Below, piece after piece: positions 1 through 7,033 of a stretch of 9,816 nucleotides of DNA. Every line of letters starts with the position of its first letter. The stretch's first letter is position 1. The notes beneath the pieces were generated by a model, which worked only from the letters and a program-made list of their open reading frames with translations, was not told the DNA's origin and made no database searches. The stretch spans positions 1 to 9,816 of the forward strand of contig JAHJSJ010000019.1 in assembly GCA_018830415.1 (NCBI GenBank), written 5' to 3'. The DNA comes from Alphaproteobacteria bacterium. Lineage in GTDB: Bacteria; Pseudomonadota; Alphaproteobacteria; Sphingomonadales; Sphingomonadaceae. The position numbers and the translations under genes were made by a program.

Positions 1-276
1 ATCCGCGAGATTGCCGTGCTCAAGCTGATCGGAACGCGCAACCGGACCATCGCCGGGATGATCCTGCAACAGGCTCTCGCGCTGGGTGCGATTGGCTTTG
101 CCGTCGGCAAGATCACGGCCACTTTCACCGCGCCATACTTCCCCAAATATGTGTTGCTGTTATCGCAGGACGCCATCACCGGCTTCATGGCAGTCTTGGC
201 GATTTGCGCGCTGGCCAGCCTGATCGCGATCCGTATGGCGCTGAAGGTCGATCCCGCCGAAGCGATCGGAGGCTGA
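1..276 (+). CDS. ABC transporter permease, FtsX/DevC type (3' end only)
   Basis: The reading frame is open from base 1, so the gene begins upstream; 91 C-terminal residues are visible. They start IREIAVLKLIGTRNR, the cytoplasmic segment typical of FtsX/MacB/DevC-type permeases just before the third transmembrane helix. Two hydrophobic helices follow (about residues 19-40 and 59-80 of the visible part). The chain ends in VDPAEAIGG, the usual cytoplasmic tail of this family ('DPxEAL'). Permeases of this class work with a LolD/MacB-like ATPase and move substrates by mechanotransmission between the inner membrane, a periplasmic adaptor and an outer-membrane channel. The stop codon is one base from the GTG start of the ATPase gene, so the two are almost certainly co-transcribed and translationally coupled. 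The substrate cannot be told from this fragment. Confidence 0.88.
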   Translation: MREIAVLKLIGTRNRTIAGMILQQALALGAIGFAVGKITATFTAPYFPKYVLLLSQDAITGFMAVLAICALASLIAIRMALKVDPAEAIGG

Positions 277-277
277 T

Positions 278-988
278 GTGACATCCGAAGGCATCCGCAT
301 CGAAGGGCTGAGAAAGCGCTACGGCGAAGGCGACACCGCCGTCGATGCGTTGAAGCATGTCGATATGGAAGTTGCGCCCGGCGAAGTGGTTGGCCTCATC
401 GGCCCTTCCGGATCAGGGAAAAGCACACTTCTCAAGAGCCTGGGGGCGGTAATCGATCCGACTGCAGGGCGTATGACCCTGGGCGGAAAGGTGATTTACG
501 ATGATGGCTGGAAAGTCACTGATCTGAGAGCGCTGCGCAGGGACAAGATCGGGTTCGTGTTTCAGGCGCCTTACCTGATCCCCTTTCTCGATGTGGTCGA
601 CAATGTCGCGCTGCTGCCAATGCTGGCCGGGCATTCCAATGCGGAATCGCGCGAACGGGCGCTCGATCTGCTGACGGCGCTCGATGTCCATCACCGCGCC
701 GCAGCCATGCCGTCGCAATTGTCCGGCGGTGAACAGCAACGCGTCGCGATTGCCCGCGGGCTGATCAATCGCCCTCCGGTGATCCTGGCAGACGAGCCTA
801 CTGCACCGCTCGATTCCGAACGGGCCATGGCGGTGATGCGGATCCTGCATGAAATGGCCGAAAAGTATCAGACTGCCATCATCATTGTGACACATGACGA
901 GAAAATCATCCCGACATTCAGGCGGATTTACCACATCCGCGATGGCATCACGACCGAGGAAGCAGGCGAAGGAAAGCCCATTGCATGA
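278..988 (+). CDS. ABC transporter ATP-binding protein, LolD/DevA/MacB-like
   Basis: This 236-residue nucleotide-binding subunit should sit on the cytoplasmic face of the membrane and power the permease encoded just upstream. All catalytic motifs are intact: Walker [10 protein letters not shown] at 42-50 (Lys48), Q-loop Gln96 in FVFQAP, signature LSGGEQQ at 148-154, Walker B VILAD at 168-172 with catalytic Glu173, D-loop APLD at 176-179, and the H-loop His206 in VTHD. The length and the sequence around the signature fit the LolD/MacB/DevA export group rather than importers. The start is GTG at 278, one base after the permease stop; an ATG at 276 is followed at once by a stop codon and cannot serve. 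No substrate-specific feature is visible. The next gene, an outer-membrane channel, supports a tripartite export role. Confidence 0.93.
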   Translation: MTSEGIRIEGLRKRYGEGDTAVDALKHVDMEVAPGEVVGLIGPSGSGKSTLLKSLGAVIDPTAGRMTLGGKVIYDDGWKVTDLRALRRDKIGFVFQAPYLIPFLDVVDNVALLPMLAGHSNAESRERALDLLTALDVHHRAAAMPSQLSGGEQQRVAIARGLINRPPVILADEPTAPLDSERAMAVMRILHEMAEKYQTAIIIVTHDEKIIPTFRRIYHIRDGITTEEAGEGKPIA

Positions 989-1060
989 ACCCTGGCACAG
1001 AACGCGCACTGGATCGGCAATTCTGCCCGTTGGTTGCGCTCGCACCGGCTGCGCGGACAC

Positions 1061-1065
1061 AGGAG
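1061..1065 (+). promoter_or_regulatory. Ribosome binding site fixing the efflux lipoprotein start
   Basis: AGGAG lies eight bases before ATG 1074. It supports this start over the longer frame that opens at 894, inside the ATPase gene. The 85-base gap after the ATPase stop shows no convincing terminator or promoter, so read-through from the ABC genes is likely. Confidence 0.7.
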
Positions 1066-1073
1066 CGGTTACA

Positions 1074-2594
1074 ATGCCCAATCTGGGAAAAATGAGAAAC
1101 GGCGGGATCGTCCCGGCAGCCCGCCGCCCGGCGACTTTGCGGCTGACGGCGGGCCTTGCCCTGGCTTCCCTGCTGGCCGGGTGCGCCGCCGGGCCCGATT
1201 TTGAGCGCCCGGCCCCGCCATCCGTTCAAACCTATTCGCCTCATGCTCCCAACGAAGTTTCCGCTTCTGCTCCTTCGGACTTTGACAGTTCGCAGCGCGC
1301 CGTGCCGGGGCTTGAAGTGCAGGCTGAATGGTGGCGCAGCTTCCGCTCGCCCCGGCTTGATGCTCTCATCGCGGAAGGTCTCAACCAGAGCCCCACACTT
1401 GCCGCGGCAGAAGCAACGCTGAGACAGGCGCAGGAACTGCGCAATGCCCGTGCCGGATCAACACAGCTTCCGCAGGCAGAACTTGGCACGACCGCTCAGC
1501 GGCAACGGTTCAATCCGGGAAGCCTGGGCCAGGATCTGGACGCTCGCGAATTCAGCCTGTTCAACACCAACGTATCGGTTGGCTACAATCTCGATCTTGC
1601 GGGCGGGAACAGCCGGGCAATCGAGGCGCTTTCGGCGCGCGCAGACACCAGACAATTCGAATTGCAGGCAGCCAGATTGACGCTGGCCGGCAATATCGCG
1701 ACCACCGCCTTTGCCAGGGCGCGGATCGCGGCGCAGCTTGAAATCACCGCATCGCTGATCGAGAATCTTGAGGCCCAGCGTGACATTGCCAGGGAGCGGG
1801 TGCGTCTGGGCAATGCCGCGCCGGATGAATTGTTCGCGCTCGAGACGCAGACAGAACAATTGCGCGCAGAGCTTCCCGTTTTCAGGCAGCAGCTGGCGGA
1901 AACCGAGCATCTCCTGGCTACGCTGGCAGGCCGTGCTCCCGCGCAGGGCGACATCCCCGATTTCACGCTCGCCGAATTCACATTGCCGCAGGAGCTGCCA
2001 CTGATTGTTCCGTCGGAGCTGGTCCGGCACAGGCCCGATATTCTGGCGGCAGAGGCCAGCGTTCATGCTGCGAATGCCGATTACGGCGTCGCAGTCGCCC
2101 AAATGTATCCGCAATTGAATCTGAGCGCGACGCTGGGCACGCAGGCGCTTTCAACCGGCGCGCTGTTCGCCGGATCATCGACCGTCTGGAACATCATCGG
2201 CCAGCTGACCCAGACGCTGTTCAATCCCGGCCTCAGCCATGAAAAACGGGCCGCGCTTGCCGCGTTTGATGCCGCTACGGCCAGCTACAAGGTTGTCGTG
2301 CTGGACGGCTTGCGCGACGTGGCTGACGTTCTTGTAGCAGTGGATACCAATGCACGCGCTCTCGAGGCGCAGGCAAGGGCGGCCGTTGCGGCGCAGGGAA
2401 CAGCTACAACAATGCAGCGGCGATACGAGTTGGGCGCTGCAAGTTACGTCGAGGTGCTGATTGCTGCACAACAGGCGCAACAGGCCAGCCTTTCTGTCAT
2501 CGCCGCAAGGTCTGATCGCCTGGCCAACAGCGCTGCGTTCTATGTGGCGATGGGGGGCGGAGGCGGGCCGACCTCATCCCGCACTGTCGAATGA
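1074..2594 (+). CDS. Outer-membrane efflux lipoprotein, NodT/OprM/CusC family (TolC-like channel)
   Basis: This 506-residue protein should form the trimeric outer-membrane duct of an efflux system. The N-terminus has a signal sequence ending in a lipobox LLAGC with the lipidated Cys at residue 37 (31 if the ATG at 1092 is used). Ala at +2 is compatible with transfer to the outer membrane. Family hallmarks follow: GPDFERP just after the Cys, WWRSF with SPRLDALI near residue 85-95, SELVRHRPDILAAE from residue 314, MYPQLNLSATLG at about 344-355, and QTLFNPG near 382. These mark the two halves of the OEP fold. The frame is open back to 894, but the good ribosome binding site and signal peptide favour ATG 1074. 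NodT-type channels most often accompany RND or MFS pumps; here the neighbour is an ABC exporter. The substrate is unknown; drugs, metals or lipids are all possible. Confidence 0.9.
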   Translation: MPNLGKMRNGGIVPAARRPATLRLTAGLALASLLAGCAAGPDFERPAPPSVQTYSPHAPNEVSASAPSDFDSSQRAVPGLEVQAEWWRSFRSPRLDALIAEGLNQSPTLAAAEATLRQAQELRNARAGSTQLPQAELGTTAQRQRFNPGSLGQDLDAREFSLFNTNVSVGYNLDLAGGNSRAIEALSARADTRQFELQAARLTLAGNIATTAFARARIAAQLEITASLIENLEAQRDIARERVRLGNAAPDELFALETQTEQLRAELPVFRQQLAETEHLLATLAGRAPAQGDIPDFTLAEFTLPQELPLIVPSELVRHRPDILAAEASVHAANADYGVAVAQMYPQLNLSATLGTQALSTGALFAGSSTVWNIIGQLTQTLFNPGLSHEKRAALAAFDAATASYKVVVLDGLRDVADVLVAVDTNARALEAQARAAVAAQGTATTMQRRYELGAASYVEVLIAAQQAQQASLSVIAARSDRLANSAAFYVAMGGGGGPTSSRTVE

Positions 2595-2801
2595 GCGCCG
2601 CACGACAGATCCTCTACATTGCGGGGAATGCAGCTTGATGCGGCCGATTGCGATGATCTTTGTGGCGGGCTGAACCATTATCGGCAACGGGCAGGTGACA
2701 AGAACCCGTCGTGTTTCCGTCCCCAAATGGCAACCGAACCGTCCCGGAATCGCAGCGAAGCGATCCTAGTGGCTGCCCTAACGCAACGTGTGGGGTAAAT
2801 C
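2595..2801 (+). other. Intergenic leader before the TonB-dependent receptor
   Basis: This 207-base gap separates the efflux gene from the receptor. A small stem-loop lies at 2746-2766: GGAATCGC pairs with GCGATCC, seven pairs with one bulged A and a six-base loop. I see no convincing sigma-70 promoter pair, Fur-like box or terminator. A 56-codon open frame (2628-2798) fills most of it but lacks a properly spaced ribosome binding site and its third-position bases are less GC-rich than those of the neighbouring genes, so it is not called as a gene. The receptor start itself has only a weak GGGG sequence at 2792-2795. Confidence 0.5.
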
Positions 2802-5405
2802 ATGAAATCGAAATTCCTTGTTGGCGCAGCCTGTGTGCTGAGCTCGTCTGCAGTCTATGCGCAGGATAACGTCGGCGGCGGTGCGAACGAGCCGGAAGTC
2901 GACGCCATTGTTGTCGTCGGAACAAAGCTTTCGCGCCTCAAGGCAATCGAGGAAAAGCGCGGCGAATCGCGCATTATCGACGCTTTGGGCATCGATGAAC
3001 TCGGCCAGCTTCCGGACAAGAACGTCGGCGAATCGCTCAACCGGCTTCCGGGCGTGACCATGCTGGTGGAAAAGGGTGAAGGACGCTTCGTGCAGATTCG
3101 CGGGATCAATCCCGCGCTCAACAATGTCACCATCAACGGGGTTTCGCTTGGCTCTACCGAAAGCGCTGGCCGCAGCGCCCCGCTCGACGTGATTTCGGGA
3201 AGCGTCCTTGGCGGTGTGCAGGTCATCAAGACCCCGACGCCCGACATGGACGCGCAGGGTATCGGCGGCACCGTCAATGTCGACACCGCCATGCCGTTCG
3301 ACCGCAGCGACCTGTTCTACGGTTATGTCACGGGCCGCTATGGCTATGAGGAAATTCGCCCCAAGGACGAAGGCTTTGGCGGAGATGATCCCTATTCCAT
3401 CGATGCGCTGGTTTCGGGCAAGCTGGCAGGCGACACGCTGGGCTGGCTGCTTGGCGCATCCTGGTCCGACCGCGAATATGTGGCGCAGGGGCGTTACCAG
3501 GACGATTGGGCGGAAACCTTGGGGATCGGCCTGCCGATCAACGTCAAGAACAATTATTACATCATCGGGCGCGAGCGGCTCAACGTCAACGGCGCGCTTG
3601 AATGGCGCCCCGACGGCGACACGCAGCTGTTCGTGCGCGGCTTTTATGCCGACTGGAACGAATTCCAGCATCGCAACCGGTTCGAGGAAAATCTCGACAC
3701 CGGCGTGACCGTGCTGGATGAACGCAGCGGGACTTCTGGCCCCAACCGCGTCAACGTCAACCTGCGACTCTCGGACATCGACAAGCAGCAACTGATCCTG
3801 GCTGCGGGCGGCGAAAAGAAGTTCAGCGACTTCACGCTGACCTTTCTTGGCCAGCGGACCGAAAACGACAAATCGGAGCCCAACGATTTCTGGGAGTTCC
3901 GCTCTGACCGCATTTTCGGCCCCAACACCTGGGTGCTCAACGAATTCGATATCGTCGACATCACGCCCGACGCGGGAACGCCCGACCGGCAGGACCCATC
4001 GCTCTTTGGCCTGCGCCGTGTGCGCTTTTTCGAGAGTGAGACCGCAGAGAACAACTGGACGGGCAAGTTCGATCTCAAGTGGGATCTCGACGATGCGACC
4101 TACCTCAAGACCGGGTTCAAATATAGTTCGACCAAGCGCGTGCTTGACGAGAGTCGGCGCCGCTTCGACCCCGGATCATCGGCGTTGACGCTGGGCACCT
4201 CGGCCGATTTCACCGATGGTGCCTTCATCAACAACACCGACGCGGGCGATGTGCCCAACCTGTTCGTCAATCTCGACGCGCTCAACGGTTTCTTCGACGA
4301 TCCGGCCAACGCTTCGTTCTTCGTTGCCAACGCCGCTGACAATTTTGTGGCGGACAACGCAGCCGATTATGGCGTGCGCGAGCGGATCGTTGCGGGCTAT
4401 GCCATGGGCGCCAAGGAGTTCGGCGCGCTCGAGGTGATTGGCGGCGCGCGGATCGAATGGACCGACATCGCCAGCAACGGCAATCTGCTTCTCAACGGCG
4501 TTGCCGCCCCGGTCGAGGACGGCAGCAACTATGCGATCGTCACCCCTTCGCTGATCGCCAACTTCCGCCCCGATGACAGTCTGGTGTTTCGTGCCGGTGT
4601 GACCCGGGCGATCGGCCGCCCCGGATTTGATGTGATCGCGCCGCGTTCGACCGCGACCGACGATGGCGGGCCGATCGCTTCGGTCAGGATCGGCAACCCC
4701 GACCTGCGCCCGCGCACTTCGTGGAACTTCGATGTCTCGGCCGAATGGTATCCGAACGATTTCACCGCGCTTTCGGTGGGGCTGTTCTACAAGGACATTT
4801 CGAACGAATTCATTCCCTTCACCCAGTCGCTGACCACGCAGGCGGAAATGGACGCCGCGCTCGCCGAGCGCGGGCTGACCGGTTCGGTCGATACCTCGGC
4901 GCTCACCCGGCTCGATCTTTCGACCACAATCAACGGCTCGTCGGCCAATCTCAAGGGTATCGAGCTGCTTGCACAGACGCAGTTCGATTTCCTGCCCTCG
5001 CCGTTCGACGGCCTCGGCATGTCGGCTTCGGCGGCGTTTCTCGACGGGGAAAACACGCTGCCCACCGGCGAGAAGCTTCCGCTCGTCGGGCAGGCCAAGA
5101 CGACCTACGCTGTCTCGCTGTTCTACCAGAAGGGGCCGATCGATGCCTCGGTCAGCTATGCCTATAATGACAGCTTCCTGACCGATCCCAATGCCAATCA
5201 GGATCTTTCGCTCGACCAGGGATCGTTCGGGCGCTGGGACGCGAAGATCACCTACAACCTGCGCGACAACCTCAAGGTCTTCGTCGAGGGCGTCAACCTC
5301 AGCAACGAGCCGACCAGCGAGTTCCAGGGTGGCCGCCAAGCATGGAACACCGAGCGCGAGTTTGTCGGGGCGACGTTCTTTCTGGGTGCCAGCGTCGGTT
5401 TCTGA
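2802..5405 (+). CDS. TonB-dependent outer-membrane receptor (Caulobacter/Xanthomonas class)
   Basis: This 867-residue protein is a ligand-gated outer-membrane transporter driven by TonB-ExbBD. A signal peptide of 20 residues ends in VYA before QDN. A TonB-box-like DAIVVVGT lies at 34-41. The plug follows, with the family's KAIEEKR, LPDKNVGESLNRLPGV (70-85), GEGRFVQIRGIN (92-103), VTINGVSLG and DAQGIGGTVNV (150-160). The rest is a beta-barrel of about 700 residues that ends in the terminal Phe expected for outer-membrane assembly. The sequence around the plug matches the TIGR01782-like group, which is expanded in sphingomonads, caulobacters and xanthomonads and is often linked to carbohydrate or other complex organic substrates. 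No N-terminal signalling extension is present, so it is not a transducer. The ligand is unknown. The secreted protein encoded downstream may be its partner. Confidence 0.95.
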   Translation: MKSKFLVGAACVLSSSAVYAQDNVGGGANEPEVDAIVVVGTKLSRLKAIEEKRGESRIIDALGIDELGQLPDKNVGESLNRLPGVTMLVEKGEGRFVQIRGINPALNNVTINGVSLGSTESAGRSAPLDVISGSVLGGVQVIKTPTPDMDAQGIGGTVNVDTAMPFDRSDLFYGYVTGRYGYEEIRPKDEGFGGDDPYSIDALVSGKLAGDTLGWLLGASWSDREYVAQGRYQDDWAETLGIGLPINVKNNYYIIGRERLNVNGALEWRPDGDTQLFVRGFYADWNEFQHRNRFEENLDTGVTVLDERSGTSGPNRVNVNLRLSDIDKQQLILAAGGEKKFSDFTLTFLGQRTENDKSEPNDFWEFRSDRIFGPNTWVLNEFDIVDITPDAGTPDRQDPSLFGLRRVRFFESETAENNWTGKFDLKWDLDDATYLKTGFKYSSTKRVLDESRRRFDPGSSALTLGTSADFTDGAFINNTDAGDVPNLFVNLDALNGFFDDPANASFFVANAADNFVADNAADYGVRERIVAGYAMGAKEFGALEVIGGARIEWTDIASNGNLLLNGVAAPVEDGSNYAIVTPSLIANFRPDDSLVFRAGVTRAIGRPGFDVIAPRSTATDDGGPIASVRIGNPDLRPRTSWNFDVSAEWYPNDFTALSVGLFYKDISNEFIPFTQSLTTQAEMDAALAERGLTGSVDTSALTRLDLSTTINGSSANLKGIELLAQTQFDFLPSPFDGLGMSASAAFLDGENTLPTGEKLPLVGQAKTTYAVSLFYQKGPIDASVSYAYNDSFLTDPNANQDLSLDQGSFGRWDAKITYNLRDNLKVFVEGVNLSNEPTSEFQGGRQAWNTEREFVGATFFLGASVGF

Positions 5406-5416
5406 CGGGCACCTGA

Positions 5417-5457
5417 TTCCAGCGCGCTAAGATGCTAACGCTATCCCCGCGCTGGAA
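5417..5457 (+). repeat. Interrupted palindrome, 10-bp arms
   Basis: TTCCAGCGCG (5417-5426) is exactly repeated in inverse orientation as CGCGCTGGAA (5448-5457), with 21 bases between. It begins 12 bases after the receptor stop codon. It could fold as a hairpin at the 3' end of the receptor message, though the loop is long and no T-run follows. It could instead be a pair of protein-binding half-sites, since the arm centres are 31 bp apart, close to three helical turns. The arms are seen directly; the role is inference. Confidence 0.6.
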
Positions 5458-5481
5458 ATGCTCAGGCGCCGCACGGGCTTA

Positions 5482-5518
5482 ACCAAAGCCCGATGAGTCA
5501 AGCTCATCGAGCTTTGGT
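5482..5518 (+). promoter_or_regulatory. Strong stem-loop upstream of the secreted-protein gene
   Basis: ACCAAAGC (5482-5489) pairs with GCTTTGGT (5511-5518), and inside it CGATGAG (5491-5497) pairs with CTCATCG (5503-5509). The result is a 15-pair stem with one C/A mismatch and a five-base loop TCAAG. It ends six bases before the GGGGAG ribosome binding site of the next gene. An alternative, smaller hairpin uses AAGCTC (5500-5505) and GAGCTT (5509-5514). No T-run follows, so it is not a classic intrinsic terminator, although alphaproteobacterial terminators often lack one. It may end the receptor transcript, protect a 3' end, or act in the leader of the downstream gene. Confidence 0.65.
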
Positions 5519-5537
5519 ATGACAGGGGAGAAATGGA

Positions 5538-6389
5538 ATGATCGGATTACTCGCAGGATTGATGCTGGCGGGCGCGGCCCCCGCCGCGACCTGCGCACCT
5601 GAGCACCTTGTCGCGAAGACGGTCAACACCTGGCCCGCTGCCGATGCCGATCAGGGCGCGGCGGCTGACGAAGGGCATTTCTACGCGATCGACAATGCCG
5701 TCATTGCCAAACATGATCGCCTGACAGGCGCGCTCATTCGCCGCTGGTCGGGCGAGGCGGCCGGACAGGTCAGGCATATCAACAGCTGTTTTCATGAGGG
5801 CGGCCGCCTCTACTGTGCCAATTCGAACTATCCGCAAGTGCCGATGGGGTCGTCAGCCGAGATTTTCGACGCGCAAACGCTGGCACCGCTGTCGTCGCAC
5901 AGCTTCGGGGTGATGGATGAAGGCTCGCTGACCTGGTTCGACCGCGTGAAGGGCGGATGGATCGCGGGCTTTACCCACTACAGCAAACCCGGCGGGCTGC
6001 CTTACAAGGACAACCGCTATTCAGGCGTGGTCGCCTTCGATGCGCAGTGGCGGCGCATGGGCGGCTGGCTTTATCCGGCAGCAATACTGGAGGCGATGGC
6101 CCCTCACGGCGCCTCGGGAGGGTCGATCGGGCCTGACGGCTATCTCTATGTCTCGGGCCATGATTTGCCCGAAGTCTATGTGCTTGCCAAACCTGCCATG
6201 GGGCCGATGCTCGTCCACATCGCCACAATAGCCGTTGAGGCGAAGGGTCAGGCATTTACCTGGGGCGAGAATGACAAGCGGCACATTTTCGCGGTCGATC
6301 GCGACGAGGAAAACCGCGTGCTGGAAATTGCCATGCCGCCGGTCACACCCGCATGTCACGCTTCCATGATTTCACGGTTTGAGCAGTAG
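5538..6389 (+). CDS. Secreted protein of unknown function, probable beta-propeller
   Basis: I do not recognise a named function for this 283-residue protein. A short signal peptide, with likely cleavage after Ala17 (APAA before TCAP), points to the periplasm or outside. Four cysteines (19, 84, 93, 273) could form disulfides. Five segments share a pattern of Gly or charged residue, hydrophobic-aromatic pair, short turn, then a strand ending in Asp or Leu: about 46-70, 89-112, 139-171, 200-217 and 247-265. This is what beta-propeller blades look like. Well-marked stretches are GSLTWFDR, SGGSIGPDGYLYVSGHD and GQAFTW. From memory it resembles secreted proteins sometimes annotated loosely as 'cycloisomerase'; I give that no functional weight. 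It lacks the motifs of beta-propeller phytases. GGGGAG at 5525-5530 supports ATG 5538. Its place 132 bases after a TonB-dependent receptor suggests a shared substrate, which is unproven. Confidence 0.75.
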   Translation: MIGLLAGLMLAGAAPAATCAPEHLVAKTVNTWPAADADQGAAADEGHFYAIDNAVIAKHDRLTGALIRRWSGEAAGQVRHINSCFHEGGRLYCANSNYPQVPMGSSAEIFDAQTLAPLSSHSFGVMDEGSLTWFDRVKGGWIAGFTHYSKPGGLPYKDNRYSGVVAFDAQWRRMGGWLYPAAILEAMAPHGASGGSIGPDGYLYVSGHDLPEVYVLAKPAMGPMLVHIATIAVEAKGQAFTWGENDKRHIFAVDRDEENRVLEIAMPPVTPACHASMISRFEQ

Positions 6390-6458
6390 GCACCCACGGG
6401 ATTGATCTGGGCGAGGCCTTTCATCGCTGCGCGGTAGCCGGAGCAAGTATTGACCTAC
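6390..6458. other. Convergent intergenic region
   Basis: The plus-strand block ends at 6389 and the minus-strand block at 6459. I see no strong inverted repeat or T-run in these 69 bases, so there is no obvious bidirectional terminator between the converging transcripts. Confidence 0.5.
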
Positions 6459-6941
6459 CTATTTGTCCGCCACGTCAAATCGATAGGATTCGTGGCAGCT
6501 TATGCAGGCATTGTTGATTGACCGCTTGGCTGCGGCATATTCTTCCAAGTTGCCAGCTTCAGCGGCCTGGCTCGCGCGGCGGAAATCTTCGCGCATCTGG
6601 CGGCTCAAGGCGCGGAATGGATCGGGCAGGGCGGCCTGAAAACCGGCAGGATTGGGTGGCCCCTTGCCAGGTTCCTGGGTGGCCGCCATCTCAGCCGCAG
6701 CCGCCAGATTGTCGGCAAATTCTGCCTCGTCGATCTCTGCCAGCGTAACCAGAAGGCCGCGCATCTGGCGCAAGGCGAAATCGCCCTGTTCGGCGTTCAG
6801 GTGGATCGCCTCACGCATATCGGACGAGCTGCTGGCGATGATCTGAGGCGGCTCTTCAACCCGCAAGAACGAATACCAGAACAACAGGCCGACGAGAATC
6901 GCCAAAATACCGGTTGCCGCATAAGGTCGTATCTTCGCCAT
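6459..6941 (-). CDS. Membrane-anchored cytochrome c' family protein
   Basis: This 160-residue protein has a single hydrophobic helix at about 8-26 with no clear cleavage site, so it is probably tethered to the inner membrane with its haem domain in the periplasm. The domain is rich in Ala, Glu and Gln and looks all-helical. The c-type haem motif CISCH (146-150) is close to the C-terminus in SINNACISCHESYRF. A C-terminal CxxCH after a long helical stretch is the hallmark of the four-helix cytochrome c' / c556 family (PF01322). Such proteins bind NO or CO at a five-coordinate haem, or act as small electron carriers. Soluble members usually have about 125-130 mature residues; here the anchor accounts for the extra length. 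It follows the DUF3365 haem lipoprotein by 92 bases on the same strand. The ribosome binding site before ATG 6941 is weak. Which haem-pocket residues are used cannot be settled from sequence alone. Confidence 0.85.
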   Translation of the reverse strand: MAKIRPYAATGILAILVGLLFWYSFLRVEEPPQIIASSSSDMREAIHLNAEQGDFALRQMRGLLVTLAEIDEAEFADNLAAAAEMAATQEPGKGPPNPAGFQAALPDPFRALSRQMREDFRRASQAAEAGNLEEYAAAKRSINNACISCHESYRFDVADK

Positions 6942-7033
6942 CGATTTAAGCTTTCGCTGCGAGCCGTTTGTGGAGGAGTGACATCATGTAATGCGCAGGC
7001 CCCGTCTGGTGCCGACCAGGTGGCCGGGCGCAA

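Noticed and set aside
894..1073. Extended N-terminus of the efflux lipoprotein
   Set aside because: The extension overlaps the ATPase gene and would bury the lipoprotein signal sequence; AGGAG before ATG 1074 fits the shorter form.
2778..3791. Minus-strand 337-codon frame opposite the receptor plug
   Set aside because: It lies wholly opposite conserved plug motifs, has no recognisable domain and has no ribosome binding site or neighbour to support it.
4176..5339. Minus-strand 387-codon frame opposite the TonB receptor
   Set aside because: It is antisense to the receptor barrel and its product is low-complexity, rich in Arg, Glu, Gly and Val with no domain. It reflects strong third-position bias of the real gene.
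5533..5541. Two-codon frame ATG GAA TGA overlapping the secreted-protein start
   Set aside because: The first ATG is only two bases from GGGGAG, too close for efficient initiation; the ATG at 5538 is well spaced. It is probably chance.
7006..7019. Small hairpin CTGGT-GCCG-ACCAG between the two haem-protein genes
   Set aside because: Only five pairs are firm on the minus-strand transcript and no T-run follows, so it is not a credible terminator.
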